Notes: generated from the sequence alone by a model not told the origin. A stretch of DNA of 23,241 bases from Pelomonas sp036401055 (GCA_036401055.1 DASWWC010000246.1:1-23241); one strand, 5' to 3'. Shown: positions 1-7,176, counted from the first letter of the stretch. Program-made: numbers and translations.

Positions 1-593
1 TCGGCGACGAGGCGGCGCGTGTCGGGCCGCTGCGGGTCCATCCACCACAGGCTGCTGCGCGAGGTCGCGGCGGTGCCGCCTTCGCGGTTGAGCTGCTCCT
101 GCAGGCAGACCAGGCCGCCGGCGCGCGGCAGGAACTCGAACTCGCTGACGCGTTCGTTGGCCGGTGTCAGTGCCTGTGGCTCGCTGCCGGGTGCCAGCCG
201 GAACAGACGGAAGGCCTCGTCGCCGCCCTGGTCGCGGCTGAAGACGAGGTAGTCGCCCGCGGCGGGCTCCCAGCGCGCGTCGCTGACGGCGTCGCGCCCC
301 TGGGTGAGCGGCTCGGGCTTGGCGCCGGGCGCCGCAACACGGTGCAGCTGCTGGCTGCCGCCGTGGCGGCGCAGCGCCAGCATCTCGGCACGCAGCGGAT
401 GCCAGTCCAGGAAGCGCAGGCCCACGGCCTCGTCCGCTTCGTCGCCGAAGCGGTGGCGTTCGAACGGCGGGATGCCGTCGGCCTTGAGCTGCGCGCCCGG
501 CAGCACCGGCGCGGCGGCGGCCGGCCACGGCAGCAGCGCGGCCAGCGCCGCGCCCAGCAGCGTGCGCCGGTGGGAGAAGAACTCAGAACTCAT
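1..593 (-). CDS. S9-family (prolyl oligopeptidase-like) serine peptidase, N-terminal part, cut by window edge
   Basis: Only the first 197 residues are in the window; the catalytic alpha/beta-hydrolase half with its Ser-Asp-His triad lies beyond position 1. The protein begins MSSEFFSHRRTLLGAALAAL, a signal peptide with a twin Arg pair before the hydrophobic stretch (Tat-compatible, though Sec is possible), ending in an Ala-rich cleavage region near residue 28. The following segment reads like the start of the S9 beta-propeller: GRDAVSDARWEPAAGDYL and SRDQGGDEAFRLFRL match the blade repeats of the DPP-like S9 peptidases. These enzymes release di- or oligopeptides from short peptides in the periplasm. 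The ATG sits inside the end of the upstream TonB receptor gene (11-nt overlap), and no Shine-Dalgarno is visible, so translational coupling is likely. Family assignment is fairly secure; the substrate is not known. Confidence 0.8.
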   Translation of the reverse strand, partial: MSSEFFSHRRTLLGAALAALLPWPAAAAPVLPGAQLKADGIPPFERHRFGDEADEAVGLRFLDWHPLRAEMLALRRHGGSQQLHRVAAPGAKPEPLTQGRDAVSDARWEPAAGDYLVFSRDQGGDEAFRLFRLAPGSEPQALTPANERVSEFEFLPRAGGLVCLQEQLNREGGTAATSRSSLWWMDPQRPDTRRLVA

Positions 594-3321
594 AGGAGGC
601 ATTCACCGACAGGTAGCGGCCATAGGCATTGGCCACGCTGCCGCGGACGCCAACCTCGGTCTCGTTCGGGTCGAGCGGCGGGCGCGAGTCGGCCAGGTTG
701 CGCACCGTGGCGCTGAGGCGCGTGCCCTTGAAGCCCTTGTAGCTGACCGACAGGTCGGCCGTGCGCCAGGCCTTCATGCGGCACAGGTCGGCGTAGCCGC
801 CATTGGTCAGCGTGCTGTCGCAGCTGCCGCCGGCGTCGAAGCTCTGGAAGCCGCTCTGGTGGTTGCCGCTGAGCGTGACGGACCAGTCCTCCAGGCTCCA
901 GTTGGCGCTGAGCTGCAGCTTGGTGCGCGGCTTCCGGTAGAAGCCCAGCGTCTCGACCTCGGGTTGGCCCTCTTCGTTCTGCACCTTGTGCGACAGCGTG
1001 CGCGTGCCCTTCAGGCTCAGGCGTGCCTTGCCGTACTCGGCCAGGCCGAAGCGCTGGCTGAACTCGTAGTCCAGCCCGCCGGCCGTGGTGCGGGCCAGGT
1101 TCAGGTAGGGGCGGCGCACCTGGTAGACCTGGCCCAGCGTCTCACCGGCCGCCGGCGGCAGGCGCATGACCATGCCGGGGAACTGGCTTTCGCGGTTCAG
1201 GATCTCCTGGGCGCTGAGGCGGTCCACCTCGCCGCGGCGCTCGATGTACCAGGCGTCCAGCACCACGTCCGTGCCGCGCGCGGGCGACAGCACCAGGCCC
1301 AGCGTGTAGGAGTCGGACTTCTCGGGTTGGAGGTTGGGGTTGGCCAGCGACACGGTGGACAGGCTCAGCGAGCAGTTCGTGTTGCCGGTGACGACCGTGG
1401 GGCAGAGCCTGGGGTCGCGGTAGCCGGAGCCGAAGGCGAACACCGACGACGTGGTGATCTGCGACAGCGCCGGCGCGCGGAAGCCATTGGCCCAGGTGCC
1501 GCGCACGGTGGCCCAGTCGTTCAGCTTGTACTTGGCGCCCAGCTTGGCGGTCACGGCGTTGCCGAAGTCCGAGTAGCGCTCGGCACGCAGCGCGACCTGG
1601 GTCTCCAGCCCCTTGACGAAGGGCAGGGCCAGCTCGGCGTAGGCAGCGGCCACGTTGCGCGAGCCGCGCGCCTCGCCGATGCCGCGGCCGATGATGTCGC
1701 CGGCGGCGGTGCGCGGGTCGGCCGCCACCTCGAAGTTCTCGTGGCGCAGCTCGCCGCCCAGGCCCAGCATGGCGGCGCCGCCGTCCAGTGCCCACAGCTC
1801 GCGCGAGCCGCGCAGGTCCACCGAGCTGGTGTTGGCGGTGCCCCAGTCGTTCAGGTCGGGCGACAGGGTGGCCAGCACCTCGGGGCTGTTCTGGCCACCG
1901 AAGCGGTAGCTGCCGTCGGCCAGCACCTTGTTCAGGCCGGACAGGCTGAGCCGCCCGGTCAGCGTCTTGGTGTTCTTCTGGTAGTGGTGCAGCAGGCCGC
2001 CGTCGATGTCCCAGCCGGCCAGCGTCGTGCTGCCGCTGATGACGGCGCGGATGTTGTCGGCCTGCGTGTGGTAGTTGTAGGGCAGGTCGGCGAAACGGTA
2101 GCGCAGGCCCATCACGGTGGGGCGGGTGTAGCGCGTGGTGGTGCCGGTGCTGTTGGGCAGCAGCACGGGGTTGGCGGTGCTGGCCAGGCGGGTGGGGTTG
2201 TCCGGGTGGTCGGCCGGCAGCGCCAGGCCCATGAACTGCACGCTCTTGCCTTGCGCGTCGCCCCAGGTGGTCAGCGATTCGCTGCGGCTGGTGGGCGAGT
2301 CGCTGTAGTCGTTCTTCACGCGCGAGGCCATCAGCTCGGCGCTGACGACGGCGCCGCCGCCCACGTCCAGGCTGCCGCGCGCGAACACCGAGCCGCGCTT
2401 CTGGTCGCCGGTGTACTGGGCGTACTGCGTGGAGTCCCACAGGCAGCGCGGCGTGGACACGGTGGACGAGACGGGCCCCTGCGTCGCGCAACTGGACGAC
2501 AGCATGCCGCGGAAGCTGCCCGCGGCGCCGTTGTTGTACGTGTAGAGGTTGCCGGGGTAGGACGAGGTGGAGCTGGGCTTGAGGCGGTTGTACAGGCTGC
2601 TCAGCAGGTCGTGGCGGACCAGGTCGGGTGCCTCGGTGATGCCCACGCCGTCGCGGATGAAGAGCTCTGCGCCCAGCATCAGGTTGTAGCCGTCACGGGC
2701 GATGTCGCCGGCGCCCACCATCACGTTGGCGGTCTGGCTCTTGAACAGGCCGTCGAAGCGCTGCTTGGCGTTCACCTCGACCAGGGCGCCCTGGTAGTCA
2801 TTGCGCAGAATGACGTTGACCACGCCGGCCAGCGCGTCCGAGCCGTACAGCGACGACGCGCCGGACTTCAGGATCTCGATGCGCTCGACCGCCGACATCG
2901 GGATGGCGTTGATGTTGAACACCGTGGACTGGCCGCTGTTGGGGTCCACCACGCCGGCCGGGGCCATGCGCCGGCCGTTGATGAGCACCAGCGTGGCCGC
3001 CGAGCCCATGCCGCGCATGGAGACCGACGCGGTGCCGGCCGCAAACCCGTTGCCGCTGCCGATGTCGTCCAGCCCGCCGGTGCCGACGGAGGGGTCCATG
3101 CGCAGCAGCTCGTCCAGCGTCGTGGCGCCCGAGCGCAGGATGTCCTCGTGCTTGATGATGGTCACCGGCGAGGTGGTCTCGCTGTCGGTGCGCTTGATCA
3201 TCGAGCCGGTCACCTCCACGCGCTCAAGCTTGCCGGGCTCGGAGGGCGGGGCGGATTGCGCATGGGCTTGGGACAGCAGCGCGAGGCTGGCCAGGGCGAG
3301 GAGGTGCAGACGAGGTTTCAC
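583..3321 (-). CDS. TonB-dependent outer membrane receptor
   Basis: A 912-residue outer-membrane active transporter. It has a signal peptide (residues 1–21, cleavage after AHA), a plug domain at about 50–173 (TSPVTIIKHEDILRSGATTL, then SMRGMGSAATLVLINGRRM, then VERIEILKSGASSLYGSDAL), a long beta-barrel, and the family's terminal aromatic (NASYEF ends in Phe). The chosen start is GTG at 3321: an AGGA lies 7 nt upstream, the signal peptide follows at once, and no ATG exists before the plug. The frame stays open upstream to 3993, but that part is antisense readthrough of the phosphatase gene. The S9 peptidase gene overlaps its end, which suggests import of a peptide or peptide-bearing ligand. 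The plug resembles the large 'TonB receptor with invariant SGASSLYGSDA' group, often peptide or oligosaccharide importers; the ligand cannot be told from sequence. Confidence 0.95.
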   Translation of the reverse strand: MKPRLHLLALASLALLSQAHAQSAPPSEPGKLERVEVTGSMIKRTDSETTSPVTIIKHEDILRSGATTLDELLRMDPSVGTGGLDDIGSGNGFAAGTASVSMRGMGSAATLVLINGRRMAPAGVVDPNSGQSTVFNINAIPMSAVERIEILKSGASSLYGSDALAGVVNVILRNDYQGALVEVNAKQRFDGLFKSQTANVMVGAGDIARDGYNLMLGAELFIRDGVGITEAPDLVRHDLLSSLYNRLKPSSTSSYPGNLYTYNNGAAGSFRGMLSSSCATQGPVSSTVSTPRCLWDSTQYAQYTGDQKRGSVFARGSLDVGGGAVVSAELMASRVKNDYSDSPTSRSESLTTWGDAQGKSVQFMGLALPADHPDNPTRLASTANPVLLPNSTGTTTRYTRPTVMGLRYRFADLPYNYHTQADNIRAVISGSTTLAGWDIDGGLLHHYQKNTKTLTGRLSLSGLNKVLADGSYRFGGQNSPEVLATLSPDLNDWGTANTSSVDLRGSRELWALDGGAAMLGLGGELRHENFEVAADPRTAAGDIIGRGIGEARGSRNVAAAYAELALPFVKGLETQVALRAERYSDFGNAVTAKLGAKYKLNDWATVRGTWANGFRAPALSQITTSSVFAFGSGYRDPRLCPTVVTGNTNCSLSLSTVSLANPNLQPEKSDSYTLGLVLSPARGTDVVLDAWYIERRGEVDRLSAQEILNRESQFPGMVMRLPPAAGETLGQVYQVRRPYLNLARTTAGGLDYEFSQRFGLAEYGKARLSLKGTRTLSHKVQNEEGQPEVETLGFYRKPRTKLQLSANWSLEDWSVTLSGNHQSGFQSFDAGGSCDSTLTNGGYADLCRMKAWRTADLSVSYKGFKGTRLSATVRNLADSRPPLDPNETEVGVRGSVANAYGRYLSVNASYEF

Positions 3322-3524
3322 GGGAGATTCCTGGAGGTTTTTTGTGATGGGGGGGACAGGCCTGGTGCGGCGGCGCACAGGCGGCGTGTGGCCGCCTGGC
3401 GTCGGGCAGCCCCGGCGCTGCGTGGAGCAGGAGCTGCGTGGCCCGGCGGGTAGGTCGGGCGATGGCAGGCCTGTCGTGCGGCTTGTGGCCGCGGTGTTGG
3501 CAATCGGAGTCAGGGGCAGGGCCC
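3322..3524. promoter_or_regulatory. Leader region of the TonB receptor gene with a hairpin and a C7 tract
   Basis: This 203-bp gap separates the phosphatase stop from the receptor start, both on the minus strand. It contains a perfect 8-bp inverted repeat, CAGGCGGC–GTGTG–GCCGCCTG, at 3378–3398. A run of seven G on the plus strand (seven C in the mRNA sense) lies at 3349–3355, followed toward the gene by a run of six A in the mRNA sense. The Shine-Dalgarno-like AGGA stands 7 nt before the GTG. The hairpin has no T-tract after it on the minus strand, so I do not call it a terminator. No convincing -35/-10 pair was found. Confidence 0.35.
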
Positions 3525-4268
3525 TCAATGCGGCACCAGCTCGGCGCGCGCCAGTTCGACGTCGCCCTGGAACTCGGCATGGCTGTCCAGCTGGACGACC
3601 ACCGCGGTCGCGAGCTGGCGGGCCGCCTCGATGTCGGACGGGAAATGCATGCCGCAGACCAGCCGGCTGTCGGCGTACTCGGCCGCGCGCGCCAGCAGCG
3701 CTGGCGCCCGGTCGGGCGCGACGCGAGCCAGCACCAGCGCCACCGTCCAGCCGTAGGCGGCATGGCCGGACGGATAGGAGGTGCGGCTCTTGCCGTCGGG
3801 GTCGGGCTTGCCGCAGACGTGGATGCCTTGCATGCGCTGGTAGGGCCGTGCGCGCGGATAGGCCGCCTTCGCCGCGAAAGCCGGGCCGCCCGCCTGCTTC
3901 AGCGATCGGTTCAGCAGGTTCACCAGCGAGGGCAGGCGGTCGCGGCGCAGCTCGGCCACGCCCAGCGCCGGCGCGAAGCGGTCGTACAGCCACTTGGCGT
4001 CGGCCTGCGCCTGCTCGCGCCGCTCGGCCGAGGCCTGCTGGCGCGCCTGCAGCGCGGCCACGTCGTCGTGCTCCGTGGCGGAGCCGGGCTCGGGCGGCGG
4101 CGGCAGCACACGGGTATGCAGGGATCGGGCGTCAAAATAGGGCTGCACGTCCTTGTGGCTGATGGGCGGCGACTCCCATTCGGGCGACGCGGCCTGCGCC
4201 GCCGCGCCGGCCAGCAGCAGGCAAGCGACCAGGCAGCGCCGTGGGGATGGCATGAAGCGTGCATTCAT
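3525..4268 (-). CDS. Class A nonspecific acid phosphatase (PAP2 superfamily), secreted
   Basis: A 247-residue periplasmic phosphatase. All three PAP2 signature blocks are complete: KX6RP (K134 to R141-P142), PSGH (P166–H169, inside SYPSGHAAYG), and SRX5HX3D (S201-R202, H208, D212). The second histidine is the nucleophile of the phospho-enzyme and the first His is the acid/base in this family. Residues about 10–27 form a signal peptide ending AAAQAA. The SYPSGH form and size match the PhoN-type class A acid phosphatases rather than membrane PAP2 lipid phosphatases, since no further membrane segments are seen. The start may be ATG 4268 or the in-frame ATG at 4253; both keep the signal peptide. 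It is divergent from a LysR-type gene 61 bp away, which makes it a candidate target of that regulator. Confidence 0.93.
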   Translation of the reverse strand: MNARFMPSPRRCLVACLLLAGAAAQAASPEWESPPISHKDVQPYFDARSLHTRVLPPPPEPGSATEHDDVAALQARQQASAERREQAQADAKWLYDRFAPALGVAELRRDRLPSLVNLLNRSLKQAGGPAFAAKAAYPRARPYQRMQGIHVCGKPDPDGKSRTSYPSGHAAYGWTVALVLARVAPDRAPALLARAAEYADSRLVCGMHFPSDIEAARQLATAVVVQLDSHAEFQGDVELARAELVPH

Positions 4269-4279
4269 GCCTGCACGCT

Positions 4280-4298
4280 AGCCCCGCGTGCCGGGGCT
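4280..4298. promoter_or_regulatory. Perfect palindrome in the phosphatase/lysR divergent promoter region
   Basis: AGCCCCG–CGTGC–CGGGGCT: a 7-bp perfect inverted repeat with a 5-nt centre, in the 61-bp gap between the divergent acid phosphatase and LysR-type genes. Its position suits a regulator operator controlling both directions. It lies 11 nt before the phosphatase start codon, so it could also fold in that gene's mRNA leader. The role is inferred from position only. Confidence 0.35.
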
Positions 4299-4329
4299 GA
4301 CATGAAGCTTTCTTTGCTAGAGTTTTCCG

Positions 4330-5310
4330 ATGGTTATGCAGGATTCAATGGCGCACGCCTCGGCGCCCAAGCAGGCTGAGGATTTCGTGGTGCAGCGCCT
4401 GACCCTGCGACAGCTGCGCGTGCTGCTGGCCCTGGCAGACAAGGGCAGCATCAGTGCCGCGGCGGAGGCGCTGCATGTCACGCAACCGGCCGTCAGCAAG
4501 ACGCTCAGCGAACTCGAAAGCGGATTGGGACAAACCCTGTTTGTGCGGCGCGGGCGTGGCATCCGGGCCACGGCGCTGTGCGAACGCCTGCTGGTGTTGG
4601 GCCGCAAGCTGCAGGCCGACCTGCGCCGCGGCGGCGAGGACGTGGCCTCGCTGGCGCGCGGCGTCAGCGGCGAGCTGCTGCTGGGCGCCACCAATGCGGC
4701 GCTGGCCGACCTGATGCCGGACGCCGTGGCGGCGCTGAAGACCGAGTTGCCGGGCGTCGCGGTCAGCGTGCGGACGCATTCGCTGGCCGGCATGTTCGCC
4801 GACCTGCGCCAGGGCCGCCTGGACCTGGTCATCGCGCGTGTGCAGGGTGCCGACGTGCCGGGCGACCTGGAGCGCGTGCAGCTGATGCGTCAGCAGGAGG
4901 TGCTGGTCATCAGCCAGTGCCATCCGCTGGCGGCCAGCCGCCACCTGAGCTGGGAGGTGCTGGCGCAGCAGTCGTGGATCTGGCCGCTGCCGGGCACGCG
5001 CATGCGCGTGCTGCAGGACGCCAAGTTCCACAGCCTGGACCTGGCACTGCCGACCAACCTGTTCCAGACCGACGACCTCATGGTGACCATCAGCATGATG
5101 CGCAGGCTGCCGCTGGTGGGCTATCTGCCGGGCAGCATTGCACGCGTCGCGGCGCGCGAGGGCCATGTGCGCATCCTGGCGCTGGAGAACGCGCGCCTGC
5201 CGCTGGACGAGATGTGCGCCTGGCACATGCGCGAGCCGCAGAGCGAACTGGTGGAGCGCTTCAAGCAGCTGCTGCTGGCCGCGGCGGCGCGGCTGGAGCG
5301 CGAGGCCTGA
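4330..5310 (+). CDS. LysR-type transcriptional regulator
   Basis: A 326-residue protein with the LysR winged-helix at residues about 24–85 (LTLRQLRVLLALADKGSISA, then the recognition helix in TQPAVSKTLSELE at 51–63) and a periplasmic-binding-protein-like effector domain after about residue 110 (GELLLGATNAALADLMPDAV). The helix and the RRGRGIRATALCERLL wing look like the GbpR/PcaQ branch of the family, but I would not name an effector. Three start codons are possible: ATG 4330, 4336 and 4348. The last has AGGA only 4 nt upstream, so none is decisive; the HTH is intact with any. It is divergently transcribed from the acid phosphatase and may regulate it. Confidence 0.93.
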   Translation: MVMQDSMAHASAPKQAEDFVVQRLTLRQLRVLLALADKGSISAAAEALHVTQPAVSKTLSELESGLGQTLFVRRGRGIRATALCERLLVLGRKLQADLRRGGEDVASLARGVSGELLLGATNAALADLMPDAVAALKTELPGVAVSVRTHSLAGMFADLRQGRLDLVIARVQGADVPGDLERVQLMRQQEVLVISQCHPLAASRHLSWEVLAQQSWIWPLPGTRMRVLQDAKFHSLDLALPTNLFQTDDLMVTISMMRRLPLVGYLPGSIARVAAREGHVRILALENARLPLDEMCAWHMREPQSELVERFKQLLLAAAARLEREA

Positions 5311-5317
5311 ATCTCAA

Positions 5318-5370
5318 GTTGGGTCCCCAACCGCCATCACGAGACCCGTGAAGGCTCGACGAGCCTCACG
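5318..5370. repeat. Two adjacent inverted repeats downstream of lysR
   Basis: The first is GTTGGG–TC–CCCAAC (5318–5331), 8 nt after the lysR stop. The second is CGTG(a)AGGCTC–GAC–GAGCCTCACG (5347–5370), a 10-bp stem with one bulged A. Neither is followed by a T-tract, so an intrinsic terminator is uncertain. They may be the 3' structure of the lysR mRNA or the decayed border of the IS3-type remnant that starts at 5389. Confidence 0.35.
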
Positions 5371-5388
5371 CACGGAAATTCGGACATG

Positions 5389-5552
5389 TCAGGCCCCGAA
5401 CTCGACCGACGGGACGCAGCCCAGAGGCTCCATCAGTGGGTGGTGGTTGGACCAGGCGACCCATTCAGCGTCACCAGCTCCGCTGCCTGCTTGGTCTTCC
5501 ACGGGCCGGGTCGGCGCATCACCTCGGCCTTGTAGCGCCCGTTGATGATCAC
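5389..5552 (-). pseudogene. IS3-family transposase OrfB, C-terminal remnant with a frameshift
   Basis: On the minus strand, residues INGRYKAEVMRRPGPWKTKQ and AAELVTL match the last part of the IS3-family integrase core, which typically reads ...INGLYKAE..RRGPWKT.E.VELATLEWV.WFNHHRLLEP.G. After VTL the frame breaks. Reading one frame over gives EWVAWSNHHPLMEPLGCVPS then VEFGA and a stop at 5391–5389, so one base has been lost near 5461. Homology begins abruptly at INGRYK (about 5546), so the rest of OrfB and all of OrfA are missing. The fragment cannot transpose. Its presence next to the fic gene supports past rearrangement of this gap. Family recognition is from memory of the conserved C-terminal motif; the IS name is not claimed. 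Confidence 0.85.
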
Positions 5553-5662
5553 AGATCCTCCTCGGATCGCGCCATCATGGCAACAATTTGGTGTCGCGAA
5601 ACAGTTTGCGCGACAGTTTATTTGTCGCAATACTGCGATTCAGTCAGCCAAACTGTCGCGAT
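5553..5662 (+). promoter_or_regulatory. Leader of the fic gene with a cluster of TGTCGC/GCGACA half-sites (candidate operator)
   Basis: Between 5592 and 5660 the hexamer TGTCGC occurs four times: forward at 5592, 5623 and 5654, reverse (GCGACA) at 5610. These build several inverted repeats: TGTCGCG–N10–CGCGACA (5592–5615); CGCGACAGTTT–N30–AAACTGTCGCG (5609–5619 with 5650–5660, 11 bp perfect); and TCGCA–ATAC–TGCGA (5625–5638). CGCGAAACAGTTT at 5595–5607 is a near direct copy of CGCGACAGTTT. The last half-site ends 2 nt before the ATG at 5663. A weak promoter TTGCGC (5606) – 17 nt – AATACT (5629) would be buried in the array. Binding by the winged-helix domain of the downstream protein (autoregulation) is inference. 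Confidence 0.55.
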
Positions 5663-7078
5663 ATGCCTCCCATGACACCGCCGCAAGAGCTCGATTCGCT
5701 GGTCGAGTTGATTGAGGCATCCCCGGCGGGCGCAAGCATCGAGGAAGTCTTGCGGCACCTGGGCGACCTTCATCAGCGGCGCACCCTGCAGCGACGACTG
5801 ACGCTGCTGGTGACGCAGGGGCGCATCCGCAGGCTCGGAGAAGGACGTGCCACCCGGTATCACCGGAATGCACCGCCCTTGCTGGGCAACGCTGGCGACC
5901 GGATGGCAACTCAGGATCGCGGCACAGAGCCTGCAGGACAGTCGGCATATGTAGTGACTTCCGCAGAAGGAGCCGAAATCCGCGCCTACGTCTCCCAGCC
6001 CCGCCACATGCGTACCCCGCTCAGCTACCGGCTGCAGTTTCTTGAGCAGTACCACCCCAATCGGACCGCCTACCTGCCGGCAGGCCTGCGCGAGCAGTTG
6101 CACGCGCTGGGCCGCTCGCCGGCCGACCAAACGCCAGCCGGCACCTTCGCGCGAGACATCCTGAACCGGCTGTTGATCGATCTTTCCTGGGCCTCGTCGC
6201 ATTTGGAAGGCAACACCTACAGCCGGCTGGACACCGAAAGGCTGATCGAGTTCGGCCAAGCCGCCGAGGGCAAGGATGCGCTGGAAACCCAGATGATCCT
6301 GAACCACAAGCAGGCCATCGAGTACTTGGTGCTCAACCCGGAGCATGCGCGTGTGGATGTGGAGACCTTGGTCGCCCTGCATGCATTCTTGTCGGACGGT
6401 TTGATGGCTGATCCGTCAGCGGTGGGACGCATCCGTCGCCGCGCCGTCGAGATCGGCGGCAGCGTCTACCTGCCCATTGCGCTACCACAGCGGCTGGAGG
6501 AACTGTTCAGCATCGTCGTCCGTATGGCGGCCGAGATCGCCGACCCCTTCGAGCAGGCTTTCTTCCTGATGGTGCATCTGCCATACCTGCAGCCCTTCGA
6601 GGACGTGAACAAGCGCGTCTCGCGGCTGGCGGCCAACATCCCCTTTATCCGCCACAACCTCTGTCCACTGTCCTTCATCGACGTGCCTCAGCAAGCCTAC
6701 GTGGATGCGATGCTGGGTGTGTACGAGCTGAATCGCGTAGAGCTGCTACGCGACGTGTTCGTCTTGGCTTACGAACGCTCCTGCCAGCAATATGTCGCCG
6801 TGAAGCAAGCTCTGGTGCCGCCGGACATCTTCCGCCTGCGCCACCGCCGGGCCCTTGCGGAAGTGATTGCTGCCATCGTGCGAGCGGACGACGCAGCGAA
6901 CGAGCAGGCAGTGAAAGGCCGGATGCCCGACACCATCCTGGCCGCAGATGAAGATCAATTCGTCAAGCTGGTGCTGGCGGAGTTCAAGGCTCTGCATCCT
7001 GGCAACGCGGTGCGATTCGGCCTGAGGCCGCTGGAGTTGGCAGCATGGCAGGACGAGCAAAGGCGTCGATCGCAGTAA
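5663..7078 (+). CDS. Winged-helix–Fic domain fusion protein with a degenerate Fic motif
   Basis: A 471-residue protein. Residues about 8–68 form a winged helix (IEEVLRHLGDLHQRRTLQRR, then the wing GRIRRLGEGRATRYH). A central Fic fold follows. The canonical motif HPFxDGNGRxxR is here QPFEDVNKRVSR (310–321): the catalytic His is Gln310 and both motif glycines are replaced (V315, K317), while Pro-Phe, Asn316, Arg318 and Arg321 remain. The inhibitory-helix motif [S/T]xxxE[G/N] is intact as S178–E182-G183. Canonical AMP transfer is therefore doubtful; a regulatory or different nucleotide-handling role is possible. I recall other Fic proteins with a similar QPFEDVNKR form, so this looks like a subfamily rather than decay. 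The frame extends upstream to TTG 5588, but ATG 5663 (or 5672) fits better because the upstream stretch is the repeat array. No Shine-Dalgarno is visible. Base composition is less GC-extreme than in neighbouring genes. Confidence 0.88.
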   Translation: MPPMTPPQELDSLVELIEASPAGASIEEVLRHLGDLHQRRTLQRRLTLLVTQGRIRRLGEGRATRYHRNAPPLLGNAGDRMATQDRGTEPAGQSAYVVTSAEGAEIRAYVSQPRHMRTPLSYRLQFLEQYHPNRTAYLPAGLREQLHALGRSPADQTPAGTFARDILNRLLIDLSWASSHLEGNTYSRLDTERLIEFGQAAEGKDALETQMILNHKQAIEYLVLNPEHARVDVETLVALHAFLSDGLMADPSAVGRIRRRAVEIGGSVYLPIALPQRLEELFSIVVRMAAEIADPFEQAFFLMVHLPYLQPFEDVNKRVSRLAANIPFIRHNLCPLSFIDVPQQAYVDAMLGVYELNRVELLRDVFVLAYERSCQQYVAVKQALVPPDIFRLRHRRALAEVIAAIVRADDAANEQAVKGRMPDTILAADEDQFVKLVLAEFKALHPGNAVRFGLRPLELAAWQDEQRRRSQ

Positions 7079-7116
7079 CTGCCGATCTGCCGCTGAGCAA
7101 GTACAAGGCAAGCTGA
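7045..7116 (+). other. Possible short ORF overlapping the end of fic (23 residues)
   Basis: ATG at 7045 opens a second frame inside the last codons of fic and ends at TGA 7114–7116, shortly before the duplicated mpl end at 7131. Overlapping starts like this are common for a second gene of a two-gene cassette, so it may be the truncated beginning of a lost partner gene. I do not recognise the product, and chance is an equal explanation. The remaining bases up to 7130 show nothing else. Confidence 0.15.
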
Positions 7117-7130
7117 GCCGTCAAACGGAC

Positions 7131-7176
7131 CAGGCCCGGGCGGCCAAGCTTTGCAACAGCTTGTCGTGAATGCCGC
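7131..7176. repeat. 46-bp direct repeat, copy 1 (duplicate of the mpl 3' end)
   Basis: Identical over 46 bp to 7189–7234, which encodes the last 14 residues of Mpl plus all but the final base (sense strand) of its stop codon. The period is 58 bp and the two copies are separated by 12 bp. Here the stop codon is replaced by TGG, so this copy is non-coding debris downstream of mpl. Immediate flanks differ on both sides. It could be a tandem duplication or a leftover attachment-site duplication. Confidence 0.9.

Noticed and set aside
591..600. AGGAGG near the peptidase start
   Set aside because: It is on the plus strand, opposite to the minus-strand genes, so it cannot serve as their ribosome site.
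3378..3398. Hairpin as a terminator for the phosphatase gene
   Set aside because: There is no T-tract on the minus strand after it, and it lies about 130 nt past the stop codon.
304..3453. A 1049-codon plus-strand frame over the TonB receptor
   Set aside because: It is the shadow of a clearly real receptor gene on the other strand. Its composition is Ala/Gly/Val/Gln repeats with no recognisable domain.
3322..3993. Upstream extension of the TonB receptor frame to 3993
   Set aside because: This part is antisense to the acid phosphatase gene; the signal peptide and ribosome site place the start at GTG 3321.
5433..5630. 65-codon minus-strand ORF as an intact small gene
   Set aside because: Its C-terminal half is the IS3-type transposase tail up to a frameshift; it is better described as a pseudogene fragment.
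5588..5662. TTG-started N-terminal extension of the fic gene
   Set aside because: The segment coincides with the repeat array and encodes nothing like the winged helix. ATG 5663 begins right before the domain.
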